NCBI GenBank assembly: GCA_036971715.1 | Contig: JAVHJL010000002.1 | Coordinates: forward strand, 1,396,501-1,460,500 | Length of the DNA: 64,000 bases | Source: Arthrobotrys musiformis | Taxonomy: Eukaryota > Ascomycota > Orbiliomycetes > Orbiliales > Orbiliaceae | Direction of reading: 5' to 3' | In this document: positions 34,681 through 47,294 of the stretch, one piece after another | How the letters are laid out: each line of letters starts with the position of its first letter | Position numbering within the stretch: position 1 is the first letter of the stretch | Translations under genes and position numbers: made by a program | Notes under the pieces: model-generated | What the model was told of the DNA's origin: nothing | Databases searched by the model: none | What the model saw: only the letters and a program-made list of their open reading frames with translations

Positions 34681-35478
34681 TTTTGTTTCTTTCTTTCTTT
34701 GCTTCATCGGTTGGGGATTGCTTGTGCGTGTGTGTGATATCATGGTTGAGGTTGGTTGGTTCCCGGTCTTTTTGGTTTTGGGGGGGTTTTCCATTTGTTA
34801 CAATTAACGAAATTACGATACGAACTTTTACGATATGAATCTCTTTTGTCAGGTTAGGTTGTCTTTCTTTGGATTTTTTCAAAACGTGTACTAGTATTAC
34901 GAGATCGCCACTTCTATGTCTTCCCTCTATATCCTGTGCATAGCCTGCAGTATATTATGCAACTTGATTTACACTGATATGATACCTTGGGGTCCTATTG
35001 TGAATATTCTAGCACCGTCGATTCTCGAGACCCTTCTGTGGCTATCGATATATCGAATCGAAGTTGATAGCAATCATTAGTATGGGAGATATATGCTAGG
35101 CATACGCTATAGATATAACGAAATGCATGTCTATCCCAAATACAAATTTAGCTTCCAGAACTTAATTAATTGACGTTATAACAATATGTTCCCTTAGTCT
35201 AAAGGTGAAGTTTACGATTTGAACCCATCATGTTCTAGCATTATTATAGATGGTTCTACAAGACTACTTGGGCCGACACCTATATCGCCTGATATATACT
35301 GGCACCTTTGGGGTTGGAATTCCTTTTTCTCAGAAAGGTTAACCACCAACTTCTAATCCAATTATCTAGGCTTAGGTTCACAAACACCATTCATTTGACC
35401 TCCCACAAAAGTCTTTGCGGAAGGCCCACCATTACACTGGAGTTCCTTTCTACTTCATTGTATACGACGGCCGAAAAG
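34681..35478. other. Intergenic stretch
   Basis: About 0.8 kb of AT-rich sequence between two plus-strand genes. It should contain the 3'UTR of the upstream gene and the promoter of the BTB gene. Nothing else is recognised. Confidence 0.5.
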
Positions 35479-36750
35479 ATGCGGAAGGCACTCACTGAGT
35501 TACTGGGCGGTGAGAACGAATCTGTAAAGTACTATGACATCGATAAGAACCACACCTGTCAGGTTTCCTTGTCAGAAAGTATTGGCGGCTCGGGTGAAAC
35601 TAAGACGCACATTTACCGTGTATCCGAATCTACTTTACGCCTCGCCTCATCTGTTTTGGCAAGGATGGTCGACCCTGCTTCACCTTGGAGAAAAGACAGC
35701 GATGAGAACGGTAATCTCGCGATCATGCTGCACGACGACGATCCTGAAGCATTGGAGATTCTATTTAAACTCATGCACTTTCAAAAGGAAAGTATTCCCA
35801 AACGTCTGGGGTTGAAAAAGATCTTTCAACTCGCACTGGTCTGTGATAAATACGACTGCGTGGATCTCGCGAAACCTCTGATTAGTGAGTTCGCAGCCGA
35901 TTTGAAGGAAGCTGGAACTCAAGAGTTCTGGAAGGGGTTTTATCAATATTCGTTTAACCTACAACCTGAGAATGAGGAACACGCCGAAGAAGAAAACGGA
36001 ATCGGGCTTCATGGTAGCGATAAACCCAATATCGCGAAGATGCTGCTTTATGTTTCGTTCGTGTTTAATCTTGATAAAGTCTTCCCACTGGCTTATCAAA
36101 CCTATTTGATGATTTGGCAACCGAAAGCAAAGCCAGAAGAGGATGATGAGGCTGTCGAAGGACCAACTTACCTTCCAGATAAATTATACGGTAAGCTATA
36201 TCCCAATTTCCGCAAACTTCTAAAAAAAGACGGATTGATAACGAATTCCGTAACAGTACACTTCATGGCCGAATGGGAAGAAAAACGTGCGGGATTGGTG
36301 AAATCCGTCAACGATGTAATCAAGAACTACACATTCGGCCTCATCTATAGCAACCCAGGCAGATGCAAAAAGAACAACGATTGCACAATCTGTGATATCG
36401 CATTATACGGCTCATTCATCCGTCGTTTACACTACAAGGGTATTTTCCCGATCAAAGAGAAAAGCGACGCACTATCTCTCTACGAACTCAGCGAGAGGAT
36501 CAAAGCGGTGCAGATAGGGCACTACTGGGATGAAAACCATTATGTTAATGTCCCCCATAATCAGTGTATGAGGGCTTTTATGAAAGGGCTTATGGCAAAC
36601 GTTGAGACTGCTATTCGGGGTAAAAAGGTGGAGTTGAAGGGGTTTAAGGCGTCTTTGGGGACGAAAAGGAAGCTCTGCGTTCTTAAGGAGGACGAAGAGA
36701 AGGAGGAAGCTGATGCTAAGAAAGCGAATAAAGGGGATGCTGCTACTTAA
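35479..36750 (+). CDS. BTB/POZ domain protein
   Basis: Intronless, 423 aa from the ATG at 35479 (MRKALTELLGG). The frame is open upstream but has no ATG. The N-terminal third matches the fungal BTB fold: a divergent first strand (HIYRVSESTLRLASSVLARM), the core IMLHDDDPEALEILFKLMH, and the helix LALVCDKYDCVDLAKPLI. Residues 150-390 form a mostly helical C-terminal region with a Cys pair (NNDCTICD), and the end is a charged Lys/Glu/Ala tail. In fungi such proteins are numerous and mostly uncharacterised. BTB domains dimerise and often act as cullin-3 adaptors. No MATH, BACK or kelch domain is evident. Confidence 0.85.
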   Translation: MRKALTELLGGENESVKYYDIDKNHTCQVSLSESIGGSGETKTHIYRVSESTLRLASSVLARMVDPASPWRKDSDENGNLAIMLHDDDPEALEILFKLMHFQKESIPKRLGLKKIFQLALVCDKYDCVDLAKPLISEFAADLKEAGTQEFWKGFYQYSFNLQPENEEHAEEENGIGLHGSDKPNIAKMLLYVSFVFNLDKVFPLAYQTYLMIWQPKAKPEEDDEAVEGPTYLPDKLYGKLYPNFRKLLKKDGLITNSVTVHFMAEWEEKRAGLVKSVNDVIKNYTFGLIYSNPGRCKKNNDCTICDIALYGSFIRRLHYKGIFPIKEKSDALSLYELSERIKAVQIGHYWDENHYVNVPHNQCMRAFMKGLMANVETAIRGKKVELKGFKASLGTKRKLCVLKEDEEKEEADAKKANKGDAAT

Positions 36751-37539
36751 GATTAAGAGTGTGGGGATGAATCAGGGTGTGTGGGGTACCTAGGTATCTT
36801 ATCTGTAATTGCCATGATTCATTGACCATCATATGCATCGGTCGACCGCATAAAATACTTGCTTTCTTTGCACTTTAAGAAGCATAGGTGTCTGATATGG
36901 GTCTAATATTGACATACTTGACACTACTGTCGTTACTGTAATGTATATGTGATAATTTTGAAAATATCTTGAATTTGAGTAATTACATAAACTTCACACT
37001 TATACCGTATCTCGTAGACGGAGTTGAAATACTACTGTAGTCTTGAGGCTATTTGGTGCTTCGAACTGGGGAATTGTTGCATTGTAAGAAGCCTGTGCGT
37101 TGTGGAAGCAACATCTGCTGGCAGCTGGCAACACAGCCTGACTCACAAATAGAAACCTTCCACCAGTCAACAAGGATGTGCATAAGCTCAGTCGCATAGC
37201 TTGCCTGGAATCAAGACGCCAAATAGCACACCAAAGACTCATTGTTGCAGCCGGTTGACAAGGAAGCAATGGCAGACTGTTTCCAAAACATTTGTGGGCT
37301 AATATCTGACATTTATATTCTGGATGGGAGGTCAAAGAGGAAACCATAAGACTTTTTCAAAAATTTTCCCATATCTTCAACCTATTAACCTAACACGCTC
37401 CACACAGCAGAAATATTGCTGATTGATCAACCTTGTTTCGATCAATATTACCACCAGCTATAGCCATCATTGCCTAGAATATCAATTGGCGACAGCATAG
37501 TGGTAACGGCCGACTAACAGGTCGTAGGAGCCTCTCAAG
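36751..37539. promoter_or_regulatory. Intergenic, promoter of RNA helicase gene
   Basis: About 0.8 kb between two plus-strand genes. A 115-codon antisense frame at 37000-37347 has no recognisable features. No clear element is seen. Confidence 0.45.
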
Positions 37540-40500
37540 ATGCCGCCAAAGAAAGGCGCTAAGAAGAAGGCATCCGCAAATCCCGCGAGGGCACCTATGA
37601 CAACATCGCTGCCGTCGAAGGCGAAGCTACAACAAGCAGAGGAAGAAAAAGCACGGTTAGCGGCTGAAGAAGAAGAGAGAAAGGCTGCAGCTGCCGCGGC
37701 TGAGGAAGAGGCCGCGAAGCAAGCAGCAGCAAAGAGCTCGGAAGCAGACAACGGAAACCCCCTTAGTCCGGAGGATTACGCTGCCCAACTTGAAGATAAT
37801 GAGCTCCAGGAGTTTCTCGAGAGGAATGGCGATAAGGTATTTCGGGAGGCGAGGAGAGTGGCGACCAAATATGAAGGAGACAGACGGACCCTGAGAGCGA
37901 CTGGGAATATTGGGTGCAATTCATTCAATGTTTCGGACTGGTTGGACGAACGCGATGTCGAAACCATTCTTCAGATGCACCGCGAGAGTGACGAAGCCAA
38001 ATATACAGTCACAGCCTCTGACGAGACGGCATACTCCATCGAGGTCTGGAAGCTCCACCACGCTCTATCAGAGCTTGGGTTCAGGGAATCGCACATCAAA
38101 GAAGTCATTATGATGGGAATATCATCGCCTGAGGATGCTATTGAATACCTGATTCTTTCTTACCCGGAAACAGAGCTTCCAAGCTTCACAAGTCAAAATA
38201 CTAGACCTCCCAAAAACGGACAACAACTTTCACAGGTTCCTACAGGTGACGCTCCTTCCAAGACTGGGGATAAAGAGCTTCTAGACGCTCTTCCCTCTGA
38301 GGTGTCCCCAGGGGCCGCTGCTGAAACCATACCGAAGGACAGTCTCGTACCGAAGGAACCGATTGAAGCCCCGGAGGACGATATTTCTTCTGAGAGCGAC
38401 TACGAAGAAGATAACTTGGACCCGGCCATACTCGTATCTCAGTATCTGAGATACATGAGAAAGATAAGCAGGATTACTGGAATTTGGACAGCAGAATCTT
38501 CGAGAAAGTCGAAAAAGAAAGGCACCGCTGGAGTCTCCATCTCCCAGTCAGTGCCTTTAACGAAAGAGCGTTCTCAACAACTCTCAATCTTACGATCTAA
38601 GTTGGAAAAACTGAAAACGGATCCTTTATTCGACCAAGGGCAGGCTGCTGAGCTTTGGGAGAAAGAAGTAGAGGAAGAAAAGCAAAGATCGATTGCCATC
38701 GCTCGTTCAAGAGCAAGGAGAGCTGCCGCTGGCGAGAACAAAGAGCGGACAGGAAGCAACTCCAGAAGCCGCCAAGGCAGTGTAAATGGAGACTCTGGGG
38801 ACGAGGCAATAATCACTGGATTTGGAGGCATGAAACTCGGACGTAACAGAAGCAGGGCATCTAGTAGAGCAAGTGCTTCTAGTACGGATGGCGGGGCTTT
38901 CGGCACCATCTTCAACGGGGACCCAGAGAATGAAGAGACCAAGCCATCAACTAATACGACGACTTTTGTTCGAGACTTCGGGAAAGCCTCGGAGATAAAC
39001 CCATCCTCAAAAAAGGTTCTCGAGGAGGCGGTAGGGGGTCGCTACGGAGGTGCAAAAATTACCACGAGAGACATTAGCAACAGTACAAATTTCCGGTCCG
39101 AAATCTACGTGACATGGCTGTTGTCTGGAGCCTTACCTACTGCATTTCCGGTGGAGGTTAGCGAAATCGATGAAGAAGGAGGAGAAAGAAAGGACATATA
39201 CTATTCGGTCAACACCCTCAAATCTCATGATGGTAGATCTATTACAACGAGGTTTAGGATGGTTAATATTTCTTGTCCTTCGAAAGTACAAGCGGACTAT
39301 TTTTTGGCCACCGTCGTTCTTTTTCAACTCTTCCCCGACGAAAAGCTCTATTTGCGCCTAAATAGCGTCTGGAGAGGGTACTGGCAAGAGTTAGTTACGG
39401 AGAAGAAGCTTGAAGCCGACACACACGAGAAGAAACTTTTGAAATGGGTACGAAGTGCGACAGAAGATATCATGCAGAACGCAATGCCCCCGGACAATAA
39501 GGGGAAAACTGGCCTGGAAGGCGAAGCTGGAGACGGCAAGAAAATATTCTACGAACCTTTAGAATTCATGACGAGGCACCAGATACAGAGCATATACGAA
39601 GCGAAAATCTCGAATCCGATGTATCACTACATGCTTCAAGGGAGGATGGGGCTACCCATCTGGGCGTATAGAGAACAACTTCTACAAGCAATTGGTGAAA
39701 ATCAGGTTACGATTGTCTGTGGTGAGACTGGGTGCGGAAAAAGTACCCAACTTCCTGCATATATTCTCGAAAATTGTCTTGCCGCTGGGGAGTCTTGCCG
39801 CATATTTGTTACGGAACCAAGGCGTATTTCAGCCATCTCTCTGGCGAAGAGAGTGTGCGAGGAGCTTGGAGAAATGGGAACGGACCTGGGCACTAATCGC
39901 TCTCTTGTCGGATACTCTATTCGGCTTGAGGGTAAATTTACTTCTAGGACTCGTTTGATCTATGCTACGACTGGTATTGTCATGCGTATGCTAGAGCGTG
40001 GCAACAACCTCCGGGAAATCACACATTTGATCCTTGATGAAGTCCACGAACGCTCGATTGAAAGTGATTTCCTCCTTCTTGTTCTGAAGAAATTGCTTGC
40101 TGTCCGACAAGACCTCAAGGTAATCCTGATGTCTGCGACAGTCGATGCCAACAAATTCTCAGAGTACCTTGACAATGCCCCGGTTTTCCAGATCCCAGGA
40201 CGCACGTTCCCAGTCAGAACATTCTACTTAGAGGATGCGGTGGAATTATCTGGGTTTATCCTCTCAGACGATGCTGCGCGCCGCAACCGTCGGCAGGCTG
40301 ATGAATTTGATATCGACGCTGTTGAAGAAACCGGGCCGGCTTCGGCGTCAAGTTATGAGGGTTACAGCGTCCAAACCCGCAAAACAATGGCTCGGTTTGA
40401 TGAATGGACTATTAACTACGAGCTTATTGTGCAGCTCTTGTCTAGCATCGCTACAAATCCCAACTATGTCCCTTTTAGCAGGGCGATTCTAGTTTTCCTA

Positions 40501-42221
40501 CCTGGTCTCAACGAGATAAGAAAACTTCACAGCGCTTTGCTAGGTGGCCCTAACTTCCAGACAGGATGGGAAGTTCATGCATTACACTCAACAATCGCCA
40601 CTGAAGAACAAGAACAAGCTTTCCTTCTGCCCCCTGAAGGCTGGAGAAAAGTCGTACTCGCAACCAACATCGCTGAGACTGGTATCACTATTCCAGATAT
40701 CACCTGCGTTATTGACACTTGCAAATCCAAGGAAATGAGATTCGATGAGAAAAAGCAATTGTCAAGACTTATTGAAACGTTCATCTCCAAGGCCAATGCA
40801 AAGCAAAGACGGGGTAGAGCTGGTAGAGTCCAGGAAGGACTTTGCTTTCATCTCGTGACCCAGGAAAGATTTAATAAATACGTATGGAATATCCAATCCA
40901 GGCATTGCGTGGGCTATACTCAGTTTGCTAACGAAATATACAGTTCCCAGAACAGCAAGTCCCCGAAATGCTTCGCTTGTCACTTCAAGATCTCATTTTG
41001 CGGATCAAGATATGTAAACTGGGGGGGATCGAAGAAACATTGTCGTCAGCCCTTGATCCTCCCACACCTAAAAATGTTGCTCGTGCAATCGATTCTCTGT
41101 TGGAGGTATGTATTATCCATAAAATATTATTGTACAAGAGTGCTAGAGCTAATAATTTGACTTAAAGGTCAAAGCATTGACAGCAAACGAAGATCTGACG
41201 CCACTGGGAAGACACTTGGCTCAACTACCTCTCGACGTCTGCCTCGGCAAACTTCTCCTTCTAAGCGCCTTATACGGTTGCGTTGATGTCTGCGTAACTA
41301 TCGCAGCTATCCTGTCCTCTAAATCTCCATGGGTTCAACCATTTGGAAAGCGTGAACAAGCCGAAGCCACTAGACTCACCTGGAAAACAGGTGACTCCGA
41401 CCTTCTTACCACTTACTCTGCTTACAGTAGTTGGCGTCGAGCCGTCGAAACCAAAGGTGTCAACGAATACGAATTCTGCAACAAAAACTATTTGAGCTCC
41501 CGGAACCTGGCCGCAATCGAAGAAATGAAAACCCAACTCTTCGTAGCCCTTGCAGACAGCGGTGTCATGAAACTAGAGCCTGAGGAACGTATCCGTCTCA
41601 ATAGAGCTAGATATCTGCGCCGTGGGAAAACACGGTTCTTTACGGTACCTGAACGATATGATTCCAACAGCAAGAATGAAGATGTGGTTTGCTCTACTAT
41701 CGCCGCCGGGTTCTATCCAAAGATCATTTCGAGAGATGGGAAAGGGTGGAAAAATATTGCGAATAACCAGAGCCTTAATGTCGCGATAACTTCGGTCAAT
41801 CGGAGGAATAATCGTATCGACTGGCTATCCTACTACAACATCTTCCAGTCAAGCAGCAAATACTATGATGCCTATGAAACGAATCGGGTAAACGATATTG
41901 CGCTGGCATTGCTATGTGGTGATGCTGAATTTAAGGTACATCCCATTTCTTGCTCCGTTTCTCATCAATAAGGTTGGATTGCTAATGTTGTAACTTCAAT
42001 TATAGCTTTACGCCGGCGCAATGATCATTGACGGCAACCGTATCCGGTTTGTATTTGAAAGCTGGAAAGGGATGGCTGCTATTCGTATACTCCGAAACCG
42101 AATCCGTGCCATTACTGCCCAGAAGTGGAAGAGCATCGAAAGTGAGATATCCTCTGGAGATGTTGAATGGTTTGATATTGCTATGCGTGTTCTGGGCCGC
42201 GGTAAGGTTAAGGCTTTTTAG
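37540..42221 (+). CDS. DEAH/DEVH-box RNA helicase, DHX29/DHX57-like, with UBA domain
   Basis: Exons 37540-40881, 40944-41105, 41168-41935 and 42006-42221 (three short introns, phase 0), giving 1495 aa. The N-terminus is basic (PPKKGAKKK), followed by an Ala/Glu/Lys coiled coil (about 27-67) and a UBA-like domain at about 168-208 (HALSELGF...MMGISSPEDAIEYL). Helicase motifs are complete: Walker A GETGCGKS (728-735), motif II DEVH (833-836), MSATV (864-868), motif V TNIAETGITI and motif VI QRRGRAGR (1089-1096). The HA2/ratchet region is in exons 2-3 and the OB-fold in exons 3-4. Family knowledge: this group includes animal DHX29 and DHX57 and yeast YLR419W, cytosolic helicases linked to translation and mRNA metabolism. 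The gene ends tail-to-tail with the fusion gene, 734 bp away. Confidence 0.95.
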
Positions 42222-42955
42222 ATGGGCGTTTTCCTTTTTCCTTCCTATTTTATTTTTTTGGCCGATTGTGCTTCGTTTTGCCCTTTTTCAATCAAAAGTA
42301 ATTTTTCTGCTTTGTAGACTTCTAGAATTACTGAGCATTTGAATTCATGAACCAGAGTAATCGAGTCCTACCGAGTTCAGATGCATAGAAGTCGACGTTG
42401 AGAATCTTCCTAGCTTTAACATTTTTAATATCGATCGCTCCCTGATTCTGTTTTGTTCTTCATGCATGGCTCGCCCTCCCAGTCGACCCAGATAACCTCA
42501 TTCTATAGAAATACCGATATACTCTTAAAATAAAAAAAAATTGATCAATTGATTATCGAAGGGGGAAATAGTTCGACAACGCTAGCTTACACAGACTCAA
42601 TGATCACACTGTACTACCGCACCGGACTTGGCAAATTACAAGTTGCAGGACTCTTAATAACAATAAAAGAAAAGGAGGTTTGTACAAGAGAACGCAAAAG
42701 GCAGTGTGTGATTTCCAAGGGTATAGAGGAAATGTTCGCAAATATAATCGAAAGAATGAAGAGGCTCGTGCGTTTGGCTGGCGGAAGGCTGGTGCAAATA
42801 AAGGAGGGTATAGAAGATTTAAAAAAGTATGAAAGATTCAAAAAGCAGACAAGAATTCCGAGATATCTTACACAACATATACCATTCGTCATTCGGACAA
42901 GCGACCCCTGGAAATTGACGTGAAGACAAAAAAAAAAATGCAAAAGAAAATCCAC
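42222..42955. other. Convergent 3' intergenic region
   Basis: This separates two genes whose 3' ends face each other. It contains both 3'UTRs (T-rich after 42225, poly-A-like run near 42530). The 124-codon frame at 42549-42923 has no features and is probably chance. Confidence 0.5.
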
Positions 42956-45900
42956 CTAGAACAACCCACGTCCACTTGCCATCCTGACGAAGTCATACGG
43001 GACGCTCTGACCAACAAGGTTTTGCAACTGTCTAACAGTAGTCCAAGCGGCGACATCTGCAATTCCAAAAGTAGTCCACCCGGTAGCAGCGGCTACGCCA
43101 AGGGGATCACCACGTTTCGGACCGTTACTCAAGTCCAAAAATATCTTTCCACCCTGGATAGGCTGGCTGTGGCTGTTGATTATGCGGAGAAGCGGATGGA
43201 TAACATAAGCATGTTCTGCAGACACCGCAGAGACCATGACGAACGGATGTGCAAGCCTTTCCACCATCTGCTGGGAGTTGCAATACTCAGCGTTTGCGGC
43301 CGCTTCGTTGGTTTGTGGGATTTTGAAGCCAACGGTGTAAAGGGTCCCGCAGCCAAGTTCCCGAAGAGCGTAAATTGCGGCAGCGGCTTCTTCGAAGCTA
43401 TTAGAAACGACAAGGACCGGTTTCTCGTCAAAGGCTGCTGGTGCGAACTCTCGTGTCAAAGCAAGCTTGATACCCTTGGCCGATGCATTGTCGCCGACAA
43501 GTGTCTGTTGATTTCCTTCCCGTTGAACAAAGATTGTGTCGATGATGCCAGTTCCGCGGGCCGCGCTTGTATATTCGTGGATATAGCTAGGCTTTGACAA
43601 CAAAGGAGGATCGAGAATGGCGCCGCCGAAATATGGCTGCTGGCTGAAAGAATAGATTGAGTGTTCCGATATTCTTTCCAAACAAGAATAGTTGTGTGGT
43701 AGACCGAGTTCCTTAAAACATTTCTCGAAGAATTGTGTCATTGGAACAGCACGAGGCGTACCGATGCTATATATATGCTTCTTTGGAAGCTGGCCGATGA
43801 TGTGAAGGGCACCGTTGATCTCAGCCGCGCTCAACTGTCCGGGTGCACCTGCAATAGGAAGGAGTGGATGTGTGGCAGTAGTTAAGAAGGTATTGAATAG
43901 ACGAGAGAGCTGACCAATTTGGCCCGCATTGAGAGTGATGAGGGGGTGGTTATAGGAGGCTTCAACACTGGACCTGAAATGCTCGAGATCGTAGTTGTCA
44001 GAGAGACTATTAGCGAAACCGACAAACTTGACGATATCTGCATGTCTCCGAGCCTCGTGGTAGCGCCTATGGATCTCGCTACCAGTCCACTTGAAACGAC
44101 CACTGTGGTCATGATAAGAAACAATCATCTTGGTATTTCCCTTCCGGGTGGCGAGGTCAGAGCGGATCTCTTCGTCATTTCGTACTTCGACATCGATATA
44201 TTCGCAGCCCCATTGGATAGCTTTCTTGTAAAAATGGAACCCAGCGTAATCTGAGTCCAGTGGGAGACTATCATTTCGTCAATATTAGAATCCTAAAGTT
44301 TAATATTATTGCTAGGACACTTACCTTCCACCTTCACGAGAAGATCTTGAGGTAAAAACAATAGGTAATTCAGTGGCCTGTCGCAGAGCCATCAACTGTT
44401 CTCCGACGTATTTGATACTGGGGATATCTGAGTACTTTCCGCCACCCACAGGTTCCTTTAATAAATCTGCACGGAACTCAATGCTGTCCGATCCCACAGT
44501 CAAGATATCGAGATTAGCAAGCGCTATTCTCACGTCCGAAAATGTGAGCGCAAGGCACACGCTTCTTGACTTTTTGCGGATCTCGGCATGTTTGTTTGAT
44601 TGACCCAAGATGAAAGATAAGAATCGTGTCAAATCGCGCCTTGAGATGCGTCGAGAGGGGTATAGATACTCAAAGTCCGCGTCGTCGGACATCTGCAGAT
44701 TTCCATCATCTTTTGCATCAACGGCGTATGTATTGATGAGCAGGACTTGGTTTCGGTCTCTTTGCAAGATCTCGTTCCGTAGAGGGCCGTTGGCGATAGA
44801 GGCGGGTATACCAACGACCGGGTGGCCGTCAACCTGGCTGAGCTCAGCGGCAGTGTTCACGATAACTTTCGGTTTTCCCAAAGCATCCGCCACAACATCC
44901 ACTATTTCTTCGCAGCCAGAATTGAAAAGGACTATTATGACCCGGTAACGAATTTGCAAAGCTCCCTCATGTGAAGCGGATCTTGACGGGGCAGGAGAGT
45001 TGACACGAGAGCGAACAGTCTGACTTAGCATCCTCCTTTCAGATTGTACAACCATCCTTAAACTCGAATTAACAGCACCGAAGTGGTCATATCCATTGAT
45101 CCTCTGCACGATTTCGAAAAAGAAACGGTCGTGAAACTGGTCAGTGGAGAGGTGTAGATATTCCCCCTTCTCGTCGCGGTCGTAGAGGACGTTGTGAATC
45201 CGAAGTTTCTTGATGAAGTCTCGAGAGAGGTCATATCGTTGATGAAGCTCGTCATAGTAGTGCGCAGGGACTCGGAGGAAGTGACTTGTGTGACCAGTCC
45301 GTCGAATTCTGTCCACAGTTTCGAATATGTCATTGGTAGAAAAGGCAATGTGATTGACGACACAACCCGGGGAACCTCGAGCGAGCTTGCTAACGTTGAA
45401 ATTCTTCTCGTCTAGAGCGCGGAGAAGGAAACGAGCAGAACCAGAGCCGGATACCAAAGCTCTTGTAGCTGGCGCGCCAAAGGGGTCTTCGGGTTGGAAG
45501 ATTTCGTGGTTAATTAAACCGAATGTGGACCTTAAGAACAGGACCATCTGGTCAATAGATAACCGGTCAAGGAACTGGGAGATATGGTCGACCCCATCGA
45601 AGGTCGGAACGTAGCCGGCAAAATGTGTAGCGGCACCGTTGTTACTTGGCGCGCATGGCAAGAAGTCTTGTGCCCAGAAGCTATCATTTTCTACCAGGTA
45701 GAAGAGAGTGTCGTCAGGTGTCCGGACAGCTGGTATGGCCGCTTCACCAGGGCCAAGTTTCAAAGGCTGAACAATCGCAAGCCCCAAAGTCTCGGCCCTG
45801 TGTAGCGTTCTCATAACATTATCCACACGGAGAGCAATTGCGCAAACTGAATCTCCATGTAATAATGTAAACGAAGAGGCATGTGACTCCGGCTCGTAGT

Positions 45901-47294
45901 TCAAAACGATAGAAACGTTGCCACTGCGATATAGCAAGACATTTTTCGACCGATGTTTTGCAAACTTCTGAAACCCAAGATCCTGCAAATACTCTTCTAG
46001 TTCGGAAAGATGGCTCTCTGTGATGGCAAATTCAATGAATTCCACGCCGAAGAGTTTGGGCAGCGGAGGAAGGAGGTGTTCTCCAAAAATATCTCCTTGC
46101 ATTAATGTCATACTCCTCATACAATCTGCAGCCACCACCTTTGCTGAAGCTGCACGGAAATCGTCGTTTAGGATCTCGAGGGAAAGTGGACCCCGATATC
46201 CTGTTTGAGCCACAGCCCTGATAAATGGGACTATCGGAAATGATCCTTGACCGGGGAAAGTACGGCAATGTCTAGAATAATCAAGAATGCTAATGTTAAG
46301 AACTGGAGCATCTGCTACCTGGACCATAAAGATTTTGTCACCAGGGACAGATGACAGACCGGTGTAGTCGCCTCCAGAAGAAAATATGTGGAAAGTGTCA
46401 AGAATCAAACCTAGACTAGGCTACTCAAATTGTTAGACAGGCGGGCCGCTGAAATTGTTACTAATATTCCGCTAGAGAGCTAAGATGGGGATATTTTGTC
46501 CAGAGATAGTGGTATCGTATCTGCAGAGGGAATTATCTGTGGTGGGCCTCCCGCGTACTAGCAGGGCACCCCGAAGATGATGAATTGGCAAGGAAAGCCA
46601 CTTACATGGTTAACTTCTTGGACGACCTCCCAAGATTTCTGCCACGTATTAATATGTTCCGCCCAAGATAAAGCTTCGTATCCGATCCTTTTGTTTTGCA
46701 ATTGTGCTTGTTCCGCAGCGAGTCTCAAATCATGAACAATTCTGGTACGGTCACCAATCTGCCCCTCTGTAGGTTAGCTAACTATGGACGAGAATCACAT
46801 AGATCACCTAGTAATAACCAAGAATTGGGGTGGGTATAATATACTCACAGAAGTCGGAGAACAAGAAGAACATATGAGAAGGAGCTCGGCTCCAACTTGG
46901 TCCATACAGTTAAATTTTTGTTGGAGTCTAAGACGAAACCGAAGTTAATAATGCAACAGCAAAACCAATACGGACGGACATCATATATATTATTGACATA
47001 CCTTCGCATGTTTTTCTCAAATGCCTCGGGATCAGCTGTCCCCTCGAAATCCCGAAATGTTTGATACATAGAGACTTTTAACCCCAATTCTTTACATAGA
47101 GAACCGATCTCGCTCGGGCGACCCGGATATTGTAATAGATCATCTTCGAATATGTCGACACTTCGAAATCCGGCTTCCGCAATTGCCTTGAGCTTGTCGA
47201 CTAGAGGCCCAGACAAGCAGAAGGTTGCGATACTATTTTCATGTGGTAAATTCGCACGAATGCTCGCCATACTGGAGGTGTTTACCGACGCCAT
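42956..47294 (-). CDS. Fusion: 3-dehydroshikimate dehydratase (QsuB type) + AROM/quinate-repressor-like half with intact dehydroquinase
   Basis: Exons 47294-47002, 46927-46849, 46764-46606, 46420-44325 and 44267-42956; phases agree, 1312 aa. Residues 10-290 are the dehydratase TIM barrel with metal ligands E154, D185, Q211 and E259. Their spacing (31, 26, 48) equals that I recall for QuiC1 (E134, D165, Q191, E239). Residues 300-635 form an HPPD-like VOC domain with H456, H534 and E613. After a Ser/Arg linker comes a shikimate-kinase-like segment (665-800) with no P-loop. A type I dehydroquinase (800-1025) follows with E825, R869, E873, D901, H928, Schiff-base K956, R998 and Q1020. The SDH-like domain (1035-1312) lacks the catalytic Lys (FGGAILDPPLL) and Asp (GDNASAKG) and the Gly-rich loop. 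Predicted reaction: dehydroquinate to dehydroshikimate to protocatechuate. Alternatives: a regulator, or two genes mis-joined. The join lies inside one 2.1-kb exon, so mis-joining is unlikely. Confidence 0.9.

Noticed and set aside
35205..35226. Minus-strand GGTTCAAATCG resembling a tRNA B box
   Set aside because: The flanking bases do not form a T-stem, and no A box or acceptor stem was found.
42956..47294. Annotation as a plain quinate repressor or as AROM itself
   Set aside because: The dehydratase half is in the same exon as the AROM-like half, the dehydroquinase looks active, and the first two AROM domains (DHQ synthase, EPSP synthase) are absent.
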